From Fodinicurvata fenggangensis DSM 21160 (GTDB taxonomy: Bacteria > Pseudomonadota > Alphaproteobacteria > Kiloniellales > DSM-21159), in NCBI RefSeq assembly GCF_000686045.1, contig NZ_JMLV01000004.1, positions 203,545 through 267,544 of the forward strand: 64,000 bases of DNA. Reading direction: 5' to 3'. The position numbers and the translations under genes are program-made. The notes beneath the pieces were generated by a model that saw nothing but the letters and a program-made list of their open reading frames with translations, was not told the DNA's origin and searched no databases. Position 1 is the first letter of the stretch, and each line of letters opens with the position of its first letter. This document shows positions 35,377 through 43,693 of this stretch, piece after piece.

Positions 35377-37146
35377 ATGCAGGCACCGGAAAGACCCGTC
35401 GAGGAAAGGGAACGTCAGGAAACCCTGGAGCGTTATGGAATTCTCGATGCGGAGCCGATTGCCGAACTGGATGTCCTGACCCGCCTGGTTGCCCGCCATT
35501 TCTCGGTCCACTACTGCATGCTGAGCCTGGTCGACCGGGACCGCCAATTCTTCAAGTCTCGCCATGGCCTGGAGGCCCAGGAGATTCCTCGCGAACTGGG
35601 GCTTTGCGGGCATGCCATCCTGCAGGACGGGATCCTGACCGTACCCGACACGAAGCAGGATCCCCGTTTCTTTGACAATCCGCTTGTGTGCGGCGAGCCC
35701 CATGTGCGTTTCTACGCCGGGGCGCCCCTGGAGGTTTCCGAAGGCTTTCGCCTGGGCACGCTTTGCATCGCCGACACGCAGCCGCGCCAGGAATTCGAAG
35801 ACCAGGACAAGCGCGCGTTGGAGGATTTCTCGATCCTGGCCATGGATATCCTGGAGCGCGAACGCCTCCAGCGCCAGCATCTCCTGCAGAACCAGGCCCT
35901 GGTGGGTCTGGTGTCCTCGCGGGCTCTGGCCGACGGCGATGTGGACTCCGTGGCCGAGGAGGTCTGCGAACTGTTGACCGAGATCCTGATGGTCAAGCGC
36001 GCGTCTGTCTGGATGTTCGGCGAAAACCAGATGGAGGCTGCCTGTCTGCGTGACCTGCGGGAGGGGCATGGCGCGTCCGAGGATGTTGCGCTCAGTTTCG
36101 AGGAGCTGCAGGAGTACCTGCCAGCCGTGAGCCAGCGCCGCGGCATCATCGCGCCGGATGTCCAGCAGGATCCTGTCCTGCTATCGCAATTGAACGACTA
36201 CATCCATCGCCACGAAATTGGTGCCCTGGTCGACTCGCCCATTCGTGTTGCGGGCGAGGTTGTGGGCGTGGTCTCGGCCGAGCATGTGGGAGGACGCCGC
36301 AACTGGGCCGAAGAGGAAACGGCCTTCGTGGCCTCGCTGGCCGATACCATATCCCTGGCGCTGGAGGCATGCGAGCGGTCACGTGCCTATGCCCAAAGCC
36401 TGCTGGACCGCGACCAGGCCGAGGCGGCCAACCGGGCCAAGGAGAATTTCCTCGCCTCCATGAGCCACGAGCTGCGTACGCCGCTGAACGGCATCATCGG
36501 CTTCAGCGAGGTCATGGAGCAGGAACTATTCGGTAAACTGGGCAACGAGAAGTATCGCAGCTATGTCCGGGACATCCGGCAGAGCGGCCAGCACCTGCAG
36601 CGCATCATCGGCGACATCCTGGAAATCGTGAATCTGCAGCGCAACGAGGTGGCGCTGGAGGATTCCGAGGTCGATCCTCATGAACTGCTGGAGGACTGCC
36701 TGAGCCTGCTGCAGCAGGACACGTTCCGCCAGGATCTGGAAGTGGTGCGCGGCTACGAGTGGCAGGACGTGCGCCTGAAAGCGGATGCCAGGCGCCTGCG
36801 CCAGGTTTTCCTGAATATCCTGTCCAATGCCTTTAAGTACAGTTATCGCAATGGCCGCCTGAACCTGCGCAGTTGGCAGCAGGGGTCTTGCCTGCATATT
36901 GCCGTCGAGGACCAGGGCGTCGGCATCCCGGCCGAGGATCTGGCGCGCATCCGCGAACCCTTCGAGCGGGTGCGTTCGGCCATGGCCTCCGACGGCGGCG
37001 GGTTGGGCCTGGGGTTGTCCACGGCCATCGAGTACATGCGCGCCCACAATGGCGAAGTGAAGATTGAAAGCGAACCGCACCGCGGAACACGCGTGACCTT
37101 GTGCTTTCCCGAGACGCGGATCCTGAAGTCCGTGCAGTCCGCCTGA
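35377..37146 (+). CDS. Soluble sensor histidine kinase with two GAF domains
   Basis: This 589-residue kinase has no membrane segment. GAF 1 (about 20-160) is of the short-chain type common in hybrid kinases, with LSLVDRDRQFFKSRHGL and LCGHAILQDGILTVPD. GAF 2 spans about 175-335. HisKA follows, with phosphoacceptor His364 in FLASMSHELRTPLNGIIGF, then an HATPase with LNILSNAFKYS, VEDQGVGIP and GGGLGLGLSTAIEYMRAHNG. GAF domains bind small ligands, chromophores or redox centres; the two cysteines near LCGHA and LVCGEP are worth noting. The gene stands alone, with no adjacent response regulator; the CheY-like protein at 8.4 kb is another orphan. Confidence 0.93.
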   Translation: MQAPERPVEERERQETLERYGILDAEPIAELDVLTRLVARHFSVHYCMLSLVDRDRQFFKSRHGLEAQEIPRELGLCGHAILQDGILTVPDTKQDPRFFDNPLVCGEPHVRFYAGAPLEVSEGFRLGTLCIADTQPRQEFEDQDKRALEDFSILAMDILERERLQRQHLLQNQALVGLVSSRALADGDVDSVAEEVCELLTEILMVKRASVWMFGENQMEAACLRDLREGHGASEDVALSFEELQEYLPAVSQRRGIIAPDVQQDPVLLSQLNDYIHRHEIGALVDSPIRVAGEVVGVVSAEHVGGRRNWAEEETAFVASLADTISLALEACERSRAYAQSLLDRDQAEAANRAKENFLASMSHELRTPLNGIIGFSEVMEQELFGKLGNEKYRSYVRDIRQSGQHLQRIIGDILEIVNLQRNEVALEDSEVDPHELLEDCLSLLQQDTFRQDLEVVRGYEWQDVRLKADARRLRQVFLNILSNAFKYSYRNGRLNLRSWQQGSCLHIAVEDQGVGIPAEDLARIREPFERVRSAMASDGGGLGLGLSTAIEYMRAHNGEVKIESEPHRGTRVTLCFPETRILKSVQSA

Positions 37147-37246
37147 GCGAAAAAAAGACCTTGTAGCTGCGGCAAGGACTTTCCAAGTCTGTAGCTGTTA
37201 TACGTGAGCAAAACGGTCAACCACAGTCAAAAGAGGGACCGATTTC

Positions 37247-37729
37247 ATGAAGAAAACAGCTGCAATACTTGCCGCTGGTCTGGCCGGAATGATGGCGGCC
37301 TCGGCCGTTGCTTCCGACGGAGCAGATGACTACGAGCGTCGGGCGGCGCACCAGGAACGCATGCAGGCCTGGATGGACGGCATCGATGTGAACGACGACG
37401 GCTATATCGATGCCGACGAGGCCGCCATGGCCCGTGAGTCCATGTTCAAGCGGCACGACGACAACAACGACGGCCGCGTTACACGCGATGAGATGGGTTC
37501 CTTCATTGAACGATTCCATCGCGATCGCCCCAACCGTGCCAACAGCCAGCAGATGAGCAAGCAGGCGTTCGAGCACATGGACCGAAACAACGATGGTGTC
37601 ATCAACGCCCAGGAATATGACCTGGCCGGTCAGCAGCGTTTCGAACGCATGGCCGGGGAAGATGACCGCATCAATATTTCCGAGGTCATGGACCGTATTG
37701 GCGAGCGCCGCGGCCGGGGCCGCGACTGA
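37247..37729 (+). CDS. Exported EF-hand calcium-binding protein
   Basis: This 160-residue protein has a signal peptide (1-23, ending AVAS) and three canonical EF-hand loops: DVNDDGYIDADE (47-58), DDNNDGRVTRDE (71-82) and DRNNDGVINAQE (112-123). A fourth, degenerate loop begins near DDRINISE (139-146). Calmodulin-like exported proteins of this kind are common in alphaproteobacteria and have no firm function. A poor hairpin with a T-rich tail follows the gene. The upstream region carries TGTAGCTG twice (37162 and 37190). Confidence 0.9.
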   Translation: MKKTAAILAAGLAGMMAASAVASDGADDYERRAAHQERMQAWMDGIDVNDDGYIDADEAAMARESMFKRHDDNNDGRVTRDEMGSFIERFHRDRPNRANSQQMSKQAFEHMDRNNDGVINAQEYDLAGQQRFERMAGEDDRINISEVMDRIGERRGRGRD

Positions 37730-37755
37730 GACCAGTCTCATCGCCTGAAAAAGCG

Positions 37756-37795
37756 AATGCTGGGAGGGTCCGCCCCTTCCGGCATTTGTTGTTTT
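37756..37795 (+). terminator. Probable terminator after the EF-hand gene
   Basis: AATGC (37756-37760) pairs with GCATT (37782-37786), with an imperfect GC-rich inner stem, followed by the T-rich TTTGTTGTTTT. The remainder of the 308-bp gap to 38038 holds a palindromic repeat and a degenerate TTCGAAG/TCGAAGGGATGAAG stretch, and no gene. Confidence 0.5.
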
Positions 37796-37863
37796 CGAGG
37801 GGTGGCAGGGGCGCCAGGCGGTACCGCCGGCAATTCTTCCAGGCCCCACTCCCGGTGCCAAGG

Positions 37864-37906
37864 TGCTTCGAGGCATTGACTGACGTCAATGCGCCTCAGC
37901 ATGAGG
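37864..37906. repeat. REP-like palindromic repeat, copy 1
   Basis: The unit reads TGCTTCGAGGCATTGAC, then TGAC, then GTCAATGCGCCTCAGC followed by ATGAGG. The inner GCATTGAC/GTCAATGC arms pair perfectly around a 4-nt loop, and GAG/CTC extend the stem past a small bulge. It resembles the dispersed CTTCGAG...CCTCAGGATGAGG repeats I know from alphaproteobacterial genomes. Copy 2 is at 38878 in the same orientation; a third relative is at 63622. Confidence 0.8.
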
Positions 37907-38037
37907 TTCAATTTAACTAACTGAAATTACGATGAAATTCCCCACCCAAAGAGGCCTTGCGGTTAGGCAGGGCCTCGAAGAGCCTGTCGAAGGGATGAAG
38001 CCACACGGCCAGGCGGGGCCGCTGGCGCCCTTGGGCC

Positions 38038-38784
38038 CTACAACTGCCCGACGCGCAGGCTGAGGGGCCAGGTGATGCGGCGGATGACCTGGGGGTTGCC
38101 CCAGGCCTGCTCCAGGTCCGAGAGGAAGCTGTGGAAGGGCGCGGGGCCCTGGTCCTGTTCAAGGCGTTTCACGGCGGACCAGGTGCCGAGATAGCCGGCA
38201 TAGGCCTGGAAACTCCAGGTGGCTTCCATGCGGAAGTCCGGGGCCGCAATCTCGGGGAAGGGAAAATCCAGATTGGCGTAGCCGTCCTCTACATGGCTCC
38301 GCTCCGGCGGCCAGTAGGCGGCGGCCGGCCCGTCGTAGAAGCGCCGGACCACGGCATCGATTTCAGGTGAAACGCGGGCCAGGCCATAGCTGATGAGGGC
38401 CAGCACGCCGGCGGGCCTGAGGACGCGGCGGACTTCCTGGTAGAAGGTTGGCAGGTCGAACCAGTGCGCCGCCTGGGCCACGGTGACCAGGTCGGCACTG
38501 CCGTCGGGCAGGCCACAGTTCTCGGCGGGTGCCACGTGATACGCGACGGCCGGATGGGGCTCGGCCTGCGCGATCTGTTCCGCGCTGGCATCGGTGGCGA
38601 TGACATGATCGAAGACATCCCCCAGAAGACACGCGAACTGTCCCGTGCCGCAGCCGCAGTCCAACGCCAGCTCGCGATTGGGGGCAAGCTTGCCCAGCCA
38701 GGCGGCCAGCGCCGGCGGATAGCCCGGGCGGTAGCTGGCATAGGCCGTGGCATGGCCCGAGAAGTGATCCTTGAAGGTCGTCAT
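38038..38784 (-). CDS. Class I SAM-dependent methyltransferase
   Basis: This 248-residue Methyltransf_11-type protein opens FKDHFSGHATAYASYRPGYP, which is typical of a group resembling yeast trans-aconitate methyltransferases. The SAM motif I is LALDCGCGTGQFACLLG and post-I is VIATDASAEQIAQA; ADLVTVAQAAHWFDLPTFYQEV follows. Substrate is unknown. The gene is alone between two near-identical palindromic repeats in the same orientation and is opposite in strand to the kinase and EF-hand genes. Confidence 0.88.
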   Translation of the reverse strand: MTTFKDHFSGHATAYASYRPGYPPALAAWLGKLAPNRELALDCGCGTGQFACLLGDVFDHVIATDASAEQIAQAEPHPAVAYHVAPAENCGLPDGSADLVTVAQAAHWFDLPTFYQEVRRVLRPAGVLALISYGLARVSPEIDAVVRRFYDGPAAAYWPPERSHVEDGYANLDFPFPEIAAPDFRMEATWSFQAYAGYLGTWSAVKRLEQDQGPAPFHSFLSDLEQAWGNPQVIRRITWPLSLRVGQL

Positions 38785-38877
38785 GGGCCTGGATCATAGC
38801 TTGTCGTTCGGGGGTAGAAAACCCGGCGTTGGGGCTTTCCGATTTGCCTGTTCCAGGCCGGTCCGTACGTGCCGGGA

Positions 38878-38919
38878 TGCTTCGAGGCATTGACTGGCGT
38901 CAATGCGCCTCAGCTGAGG
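38878..38919. repeat. REP-like palindromic repeat, copy 2
   Basis: The unit TGCTTCGAGGCATTGAC, TGGC, GTCAATGCGCCTCAGC, TGAGG differs from copy 1 only at one loop base and by two bases missing near the end. Direct copies 1.0 kb apart bracket the methyltransferase gene. The 306-bp gap 38785-39090 otherwise holds only the gltB terminator. Confidence 0.8.
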
Positions 38920-38965
38920 GAGGGGTTTGTTCGACCGTGCCGCCGAGCCGTACGCCGTAGCGTCA

Positions 38966-38999
38966 GAAAAAACGCCCGGGCCGAGACGGCGCCGGGCGT
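38966..38999 (-). terminator. Rho-independent terminator of gltDB
   Basis: On the minus strand ACGCCCGG (38992-38999) pairs with CCGGGCGT (38972-38979), with a GC-rich loop that can add pairs, and TTTTTT follows (38966-38971). It lies 92 bp after the gltB stop. Confidence 0.85.
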
Positions 39000-39090
39000 G
39001 CGAGGTGCCGCGGGGCTGCCCGCAAGGGGCGAGCTGGCCGCGGCTTTGGGTGTTCGAATGGCGGAGCCGTTGGGCTCAGGGCCACTTGGA

Positions 39091-42000
39091 TCAGGCGGTG
39101 GTCTTTTCGTCGCCCTCCTGGGTGATGGGATGTTCCAGGCGGCCCAGCATCTCCTTGGGCACCACCTGCCAGAAGTGGCCGCGCTCCAGCTCCCAGTCGT
39201 TGAGCAGGCGCTCCGAGAAACGGCTCTGGGTCTCGGCGTAATGCTCGGCCACCAGTTCGTGCAGCAGATTTTCGTAGTGCTCGGTTTCCACCCGCTGCCA
39301 GACCACGCTGTCGGGATTGACGCGTCGGGGCAGCACCTCCTGGGGGTCGTAGACGAAGGCCATGCCGCCGGTCATGCCGGCGGCGAAGTTGAAGCCGACG
39401 CTGCCCAGGATGACGGCGGTGCCGCCGGTCATGTACTCGCAGCCATTGGAGCCGCAGCCCTCGATCACCGCCACGGCGCCGGAGTTGCGCACGCAGAAGC
39501 GCTCGCCCGCCTGGCCGGCGGCCAGAAGCTTGCCGCCCGTGGCGCCATAGAGCACCGTGTTGCCGATGATGGTGTTCTCCTCGGTGTTCAGCAGACTCTT
39601 GGTCATGGGCCGCACGACGATGGTGCCGCCGGACAGGCCCTTGCCCACGTAGTCGTTGGCGTCGCCGAAGACCTCCAGCTTCAGGCCCTGGACCGCCCAG
39701 GCGCCCAGCGACTGGCCGGCCGAGCCGCGCAGGCGCACGGTCATGTGCCCCGGCGCCAGGCCGGTCATGCCGAACTTGCGGGTGATCATGGCCGACAGCC
39801 GCGTGCCGATGGCGCGGTGGGTGTTCCGGATGGTGTACTGCAGCTGCATCTTCTCGCGGTCGCGGAACAGCGGCTCGGCGTCCTGGATGATCTGGGCATC
39901 CAGGGTGTCCGGCACCTCGTTGCGGCCCTCGACCACGCAGTAGGTGGGCAGGCCGCCGGCATCGGCGCGCGCCAGCAGCGGGTTCAGGTCCAGGTCGTCC
40001 AGATGCGACGCGCCGCGGCTGACCTGGTGCAGCAGGTCGGTGCGCCCGATCACCTCGTTCAGGCTCTTCACGCCAAGCTGGGAGAGGATCTCGCGCACCT
40101 CCTCGGCGATGAAGGAGAAGAGGTTGACCACCTTCTCCGGCGTGCCGACGAACTTGTCGCGCAGCATTTCGTCCTGGGTGCAGACGCCCACCGGGCAGGT
40201 GTTGGAGTGGCACTGGCGCACCATGATGCAGCCCATGGCCACCAGCGAGGCCGTGCCCACGCCGTATTCCTCGGCGCCCAGCATGGCGGCGATCACCACG
40301 TCGCGCCCGGTCTTGATGCCGCCGTCGGTGCGCAGGCGGATGGTATGGCGCAGGCGGTTGACCGTCAGCACCTGGTTGACCTCGGACAGGCCCATTTCCC
40401 AAGGCACGCCGGCATACTTGATCGAGGTCTGCGGACTGGCGCCAGTGCCGCCGTTGTGCCCGGCGATCAGGATCACGTCGGCCTTGGCCTTGGCGACGCC
40501 GGCAGCGATGGTGCCGATGCCCGAGCGGGCCACCAGCTTGACGCAGACCCGGGCGTCGGGATTGATCTGCTTCAGGTCATAGATCAGCTGCGCCAGGTCC
40601 TCGATGGAATAGATATCGTGGTGCGGCGGCGGGCTGATCAGCATGACGCCCGGCGTCGAGTGGCGGAATTTGGCGATCATCTCGGTGACCTTGAAGCCGG
40701 GCAGCTGCCCGCCTTCGCCGGGCTTGGCGCCCTGGGCCACCTTGATCTCGATCTCGCGGCACTGGTTCAGGTACTCCGCCGTCACGCCGAAGCGCCCCGA
40801 GGCGATCTGCTTGATGGCCGAGTTCTCGTTGTCGCCGTTGGGATGCGGCGTGAAGCGCGCCGGATCCTCGCCGCCCTCGCCGCTGTCGGACTTGGCGCCG
40901 ATGCGGTTCATGGCGATGTTCAGCGTGCCGTGCGCCTCGGGCGACAGCGCGCCCAGCGACATACCCGGCGTGACGAAGCGCTTGCGGATGGCGGTGATGG
41001 ACTCGACGTCGTCGATGTCCACCGGGGTGACGCCGCCGGTCTTGAAGCCCAGCAGGTCGCGCAGCGTGGTGGGCGGCATCTTGCCGATCCCTTCGCTGAA
41101 CCTCTTGTAGGTGGAATAGGAATCGCTGGCCACGGCCGCCTGTAGCGTATGGATCAGGTTGGCCTCCCAGGCGTGGCTCTCGCCGCCGCGGCGATAGCGG
41201 TAGAAGCCGCCGATGGGCAGGGCCGCGATCTCCTCGTCCCAGGCGCGGCGGTGGTTTTCCAGCACCTTCTGCTGGATGCCCGACAGGCCGATGCCGCTGA
41301 TGCGGCTGGGCATGTCGGGGAAGAACTCGTCGACCAGGGTGCGGCTGAGGCCCACGGCCTCGAAGTTGTAGCCGCCGCGATAGGACGAGATGACCGAAAT
41401 GCCCATCTTGGACATGATCTTCAGCAGGCCTTCGTCCACCGCCTGGATATAGCGCTCCACCGCCTGCTGCAGGGTCAGGTCGCCGAACAGGCCGCGTTCG
41501 TGGCGCGCGGCGATGGCTTCCTGCGCCAGGTAGGCGTTGATGCTGGTGGCGCCCACGCCGATCAGGACGGCGAAGTAGTGCACGTCCAGGCACTCACCCG
41601 AACGCACGTTCAGGCTGGTGAAGGTGCGCAGCTTCTGCCGTGCCAGATGGGTGTGCACCGCCGCCGTGGCCAGGATCATGGGCATGGCGGCGCGGGTCGG
41701 GCCCACGGCCTCGTCGGTCAGGATGACGTGGGTGGCGCCGCCGCGCACGGCGTCCTCGGCCTGGTGCTGGATGCGGCTGATGGCCTCGCGCAGGGCGTGT
41801 TCGCCGGCCTTCACATCGAAGGTGCAGTCGATCTCGGCCGCCGTCTTGCCCATGTAGTCGCGCATGGCCAGGAACTCGGCGGTGGAGAGCACCGGCGAGT
41901 GCAGCTGCAGCAGCCGGCACTGGCTTTCGTCCTCGTCCAGGATGTTGCCCAGGTTGCCCAGCCGGGTCTTCAGCGTCATGACCCGCTTTTCGCGCAAGGA

Positions 42001-43671
42001 GTCGATGGGCGGGTTGGTCACCTGGCTGAAGTTCTGGCGGAAGAAGTTGTGCAGCCCGCGATAGCGGTCGGACAGCACGGCCAGCGGCGCGTCGTCGCCC
42101 ATGGAGCCCACGGCTTCCTTGGCGGTTTCGACCATGGGGTGGAGGATCAGTTCCATGTCCTCCATGTTCAGGCCGAACTCGAGTTGGCGGCGGCGCAGCT
42201 GCTCCTTGTCATAGTCGCGCGGCTCGCCCCGGTCGGGGCGGATGATGTCGTCGATCACGCGGATCGACTTCACCCAGTCGGCGAAGGGCTGGCTGGCGGC
42301 CAGGCGGTCCTTCATCTCGCCGTCGTGGTAGAGGCGGCCCTCCTGCAGGTCCACGGCCAGCATCTCGCCGGGGCCCAGGCGACCCTTCTCGACGATGTTG
42401 GCCTCGTCCAGGCGCACCATGCCGGTTTCCGAGCCGGCGAACAGCAGGCCCTCGTTGGTGATGGTGTAGCGCATGGGGCGCAGGCCGTTGCGGTCCATGC
42501 CGGCGACCAGCCAGCGGCCGCCGTAGCCGCAGATGGCGGCCGGGCCGTCCCAGGGTTCCATCACGGCGTTGACGTAGCTGTAGAGCGCCTTCCATGAGTC
42601 CGGCATGTCGCTGTCGGGATTCCAGGCCTCGGGAATGGTCATCAGCTTGGCCATGGGCAGGTCGCGGCCCGAGCGGACCAGCAGCTCAATGACCGCGTCC
42701 AGGGCGGCGGAGTCCGAGGAGCCCGGCTGGATGATCGGCTTCACGTCGTCGATGGCCGCGCCCAGGACGTCGCTGGACAGGCGGCATTCGTGCGCCTTCA
42801 TCCAGTTGGTGTTGCCCTTGACGGTGTTGATCTCGCCGTTGTGGGCCAGCACGCGGAAGGGCTGTGCCAGGCGCCAGGTGGGGAAGGTATTGGTGGAATA
42901 GCGCTGGTGGAAGATGGCGAAGTTCGACACGAAGCGCTCGTCCAGCAGGTCGGGGTAGAAGCTGGAAAGCTGCTCGGCCAGGAACATGCCCTTGTAGATG
43001 ATCGAGCGCCCCGACAGCGAGCAGATATAGAAGTCCTTGATGGATTCCTGCTCGGCGGCGCGTTCGATGCGGCGGCGGATGGCATAGAGGTCGATCTCGA
43101 AGCGCGCCAGGGACACGTCCTTGGTGTTGGCGATCATGATCTGCTCGATCTCGGGCCGGGTTGCATTGGCCTTCTCGCCGATCACCTCGGTGTTCACCGG
43201 CACCTGGCGCCAGCCATGAATGGTGTAGCCGTACTGCAGGATCTCGCGTTCGACCAGCACGCGGCAGCGCTCCTGCGCGCCGTGGTCGGTGCGCGGCAGG
43301 AAGACCATGCCGACCCCGATGTGGGCTTCGCCGGCGTCGTGGCCGGTGCGGGCCACGTGCTCGTGGAAGAAACCCTGGGGAATCTGCACGTGAATGCCGC
43401 AGCCGTCGCCGGTCTTGCCGTCGGCGTCCACGGCACCGCGGTGCCAGACGGCCTTCAGCGCCTCGATGCCGGCCACGACCACGTCGCGACTGGGGGTGCC
43501 GTCCAGCGAGGCCACCAGGCCGACGCCGCAGGAATCATGCTCGTCGGCCGGGTCGTAAAGGCCCTCGCGTTCCAGGCGGCGCAGTTCGCTTGCCTGCAGG
43601 CCGACCTGCTTCAGGCTTTCGGCTTCGGCAAGCTGTGCGTTGCGGGCCGCTTTCTTGATCCACTCGGTCAT
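39091..43671 (-). CDS. gltB: Glutamate synthase [NADPH] large subunit
   Basis: GltB converts glutamine and 2-oxoglutarate into two glutamates, using electrons from GltD. The 1526-residue protein has the class II glutaminase nucleophile Cys48 in DEHDSCGVGLVASLDG after a 47-residue propeptide. The central domain is followed by the FMN/Fe-S synthase domain (PGEGGQLPGFKVTEMIAKFR, GHNGGTGASPQTSIKYAG, and the cysteine cluster CIMVRQCHSNTCPVGVCTQ), then the C-terminal GXGXG helix domain (GGTIVVRP, GATGGKLLAAGQAGERF). It follows gltD by 22 bp on the same strand. Confidence 0.98.
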   Translation of the reverse strand: MTEWIKKAARNAQLAEAESLKQVGLQASELRRLEREGLYDPADEHDSCGVGLVASLDGTPSRDVVVAGIEALKAVWHRGAVDADGKTGDGCGIHVQIPQGFFHEHVARTGHDAGEAHIGVGMVFLPRTDHGAQERCRVLVEREILQYGYTIHGWRQVPVNTEVIGEKANATRPEIEQIMIANTKDVSLARFEIDLYAIRRRIERAAEQESIKDFYICSLSGRSIIYKGMFLAEQLSSFYPDLLDERFVSNFAIFHQRYSTNTFPTWRLAQPFRVLAHNGEINTVKGNTNWMKAHECRLSSDVLGAAIDDVKPIIQPGSSDSAALDAVIELLVRSGRDLPMAKLMTIPEAWNPDSDMPDSWKALYSYVNAVMEPWDGPAAICGYGGRWLVAGMDRNGLRPMRYTITNEGLLFAGSETGMVRLDEANIVEKGRLGPGEMLAVDLQEGRLYHDGEMKDRLAASQPFADWVKSIRVIDDIIRPDRGEPRDYDKEQLRRRQLEFGLNMEDMELILHPMVETAKEAVGSMGDDAPLAVLSDRYRGLHNFFRQNFSQVTNPPIDSLREKRVMTLKTRLGNLGNILDEDESQCRLLQLHSPVLSTAEFLAMRDYMGKTAAEIDCTFDVKAGEHALREAISRIQHQAEDAVRGGATHVILTDEAVGPTRAAMPMILATAAVHTHLARQKLRTFTSLNVRSGECLDVHYFAVLIGVGATSINAYLAQEAIAARHERGLFGDLTLQQAVERYIQAVDEGLLKIMSKMGISVISSYRGGYNFEAVGLSRTLVDEFFPDMPSRISGIGLSGIQQKVLENHRRAWDEEIAALPIGGFYRYRRGGESHAWEANLIHTLQAAVASDSYSTYKRFSEGIGKMPPTTLRDLLGFKTGGVTPVDIDDVESITAIRKRFVTPGMSLGALSPEAHGTLNIAMNRIGAKSDSGEGGEDPARFTPHPNGDNENSAIKQIASGRFGVTAEYLNQCREIEIKVAQGAKPGEGGQLPGFKVTEMIAKFRHSTPGVMLISPPPHHDIYSIEDLAQLIYDLKQINPDARVCVKLVARSGIGTIAAGVAKAKADVILIAGHNGGTGASPQTSIKYAGVPWEMGLSEVNQVLTVNRLRHTIRLRTDGGIKTGRDVVIAAMLGAEEYGVGTASLVAMGCIMVRQCHSNTCPVGVCTQDEMLRDKFVGTPEKVVNLFSFIAEEVREILSQLGVKSLNEVIGRTDLLHQVSRGASHLDDLDLNPLLARADAGGLPTYCVVEGRNEVPDTLDAQIIQDAEPLFRDREKMQLQYTIRNTHRAIGTRLSAMITRKFGMTGLAPGHMTVRLRGSAGQSLGAWAVQGLKLEVFGDANDYVGKGLSGGTIVVRPMTKSLLNTEENTIIGNTVLYGATGGKLLAAGQAGERFCVRNSGAVAVIEGCGSNGCEYMTGGTAVILGSVGFNFAAGMTGGMAFVYDPQEVLPRRVNPDSVVWQRVETEHYENLLHELVAEHYAETQSRFSERLLNDWELERGHFWQVVPKEMLGRLEHPITQEGDEKTTA

Positions 43672-43693
43672 TGTCTCGATTCCTTTCGCGGCT

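Noticed and set aside
38869..41145. A 758-residue plus-strand open frame opposite gltB
   Set aside because: It mirrors gltB codon usage, is low-complexity (His, Ala, Gly, Asp) and has no ribosome-binding site. The real gene is gltB.
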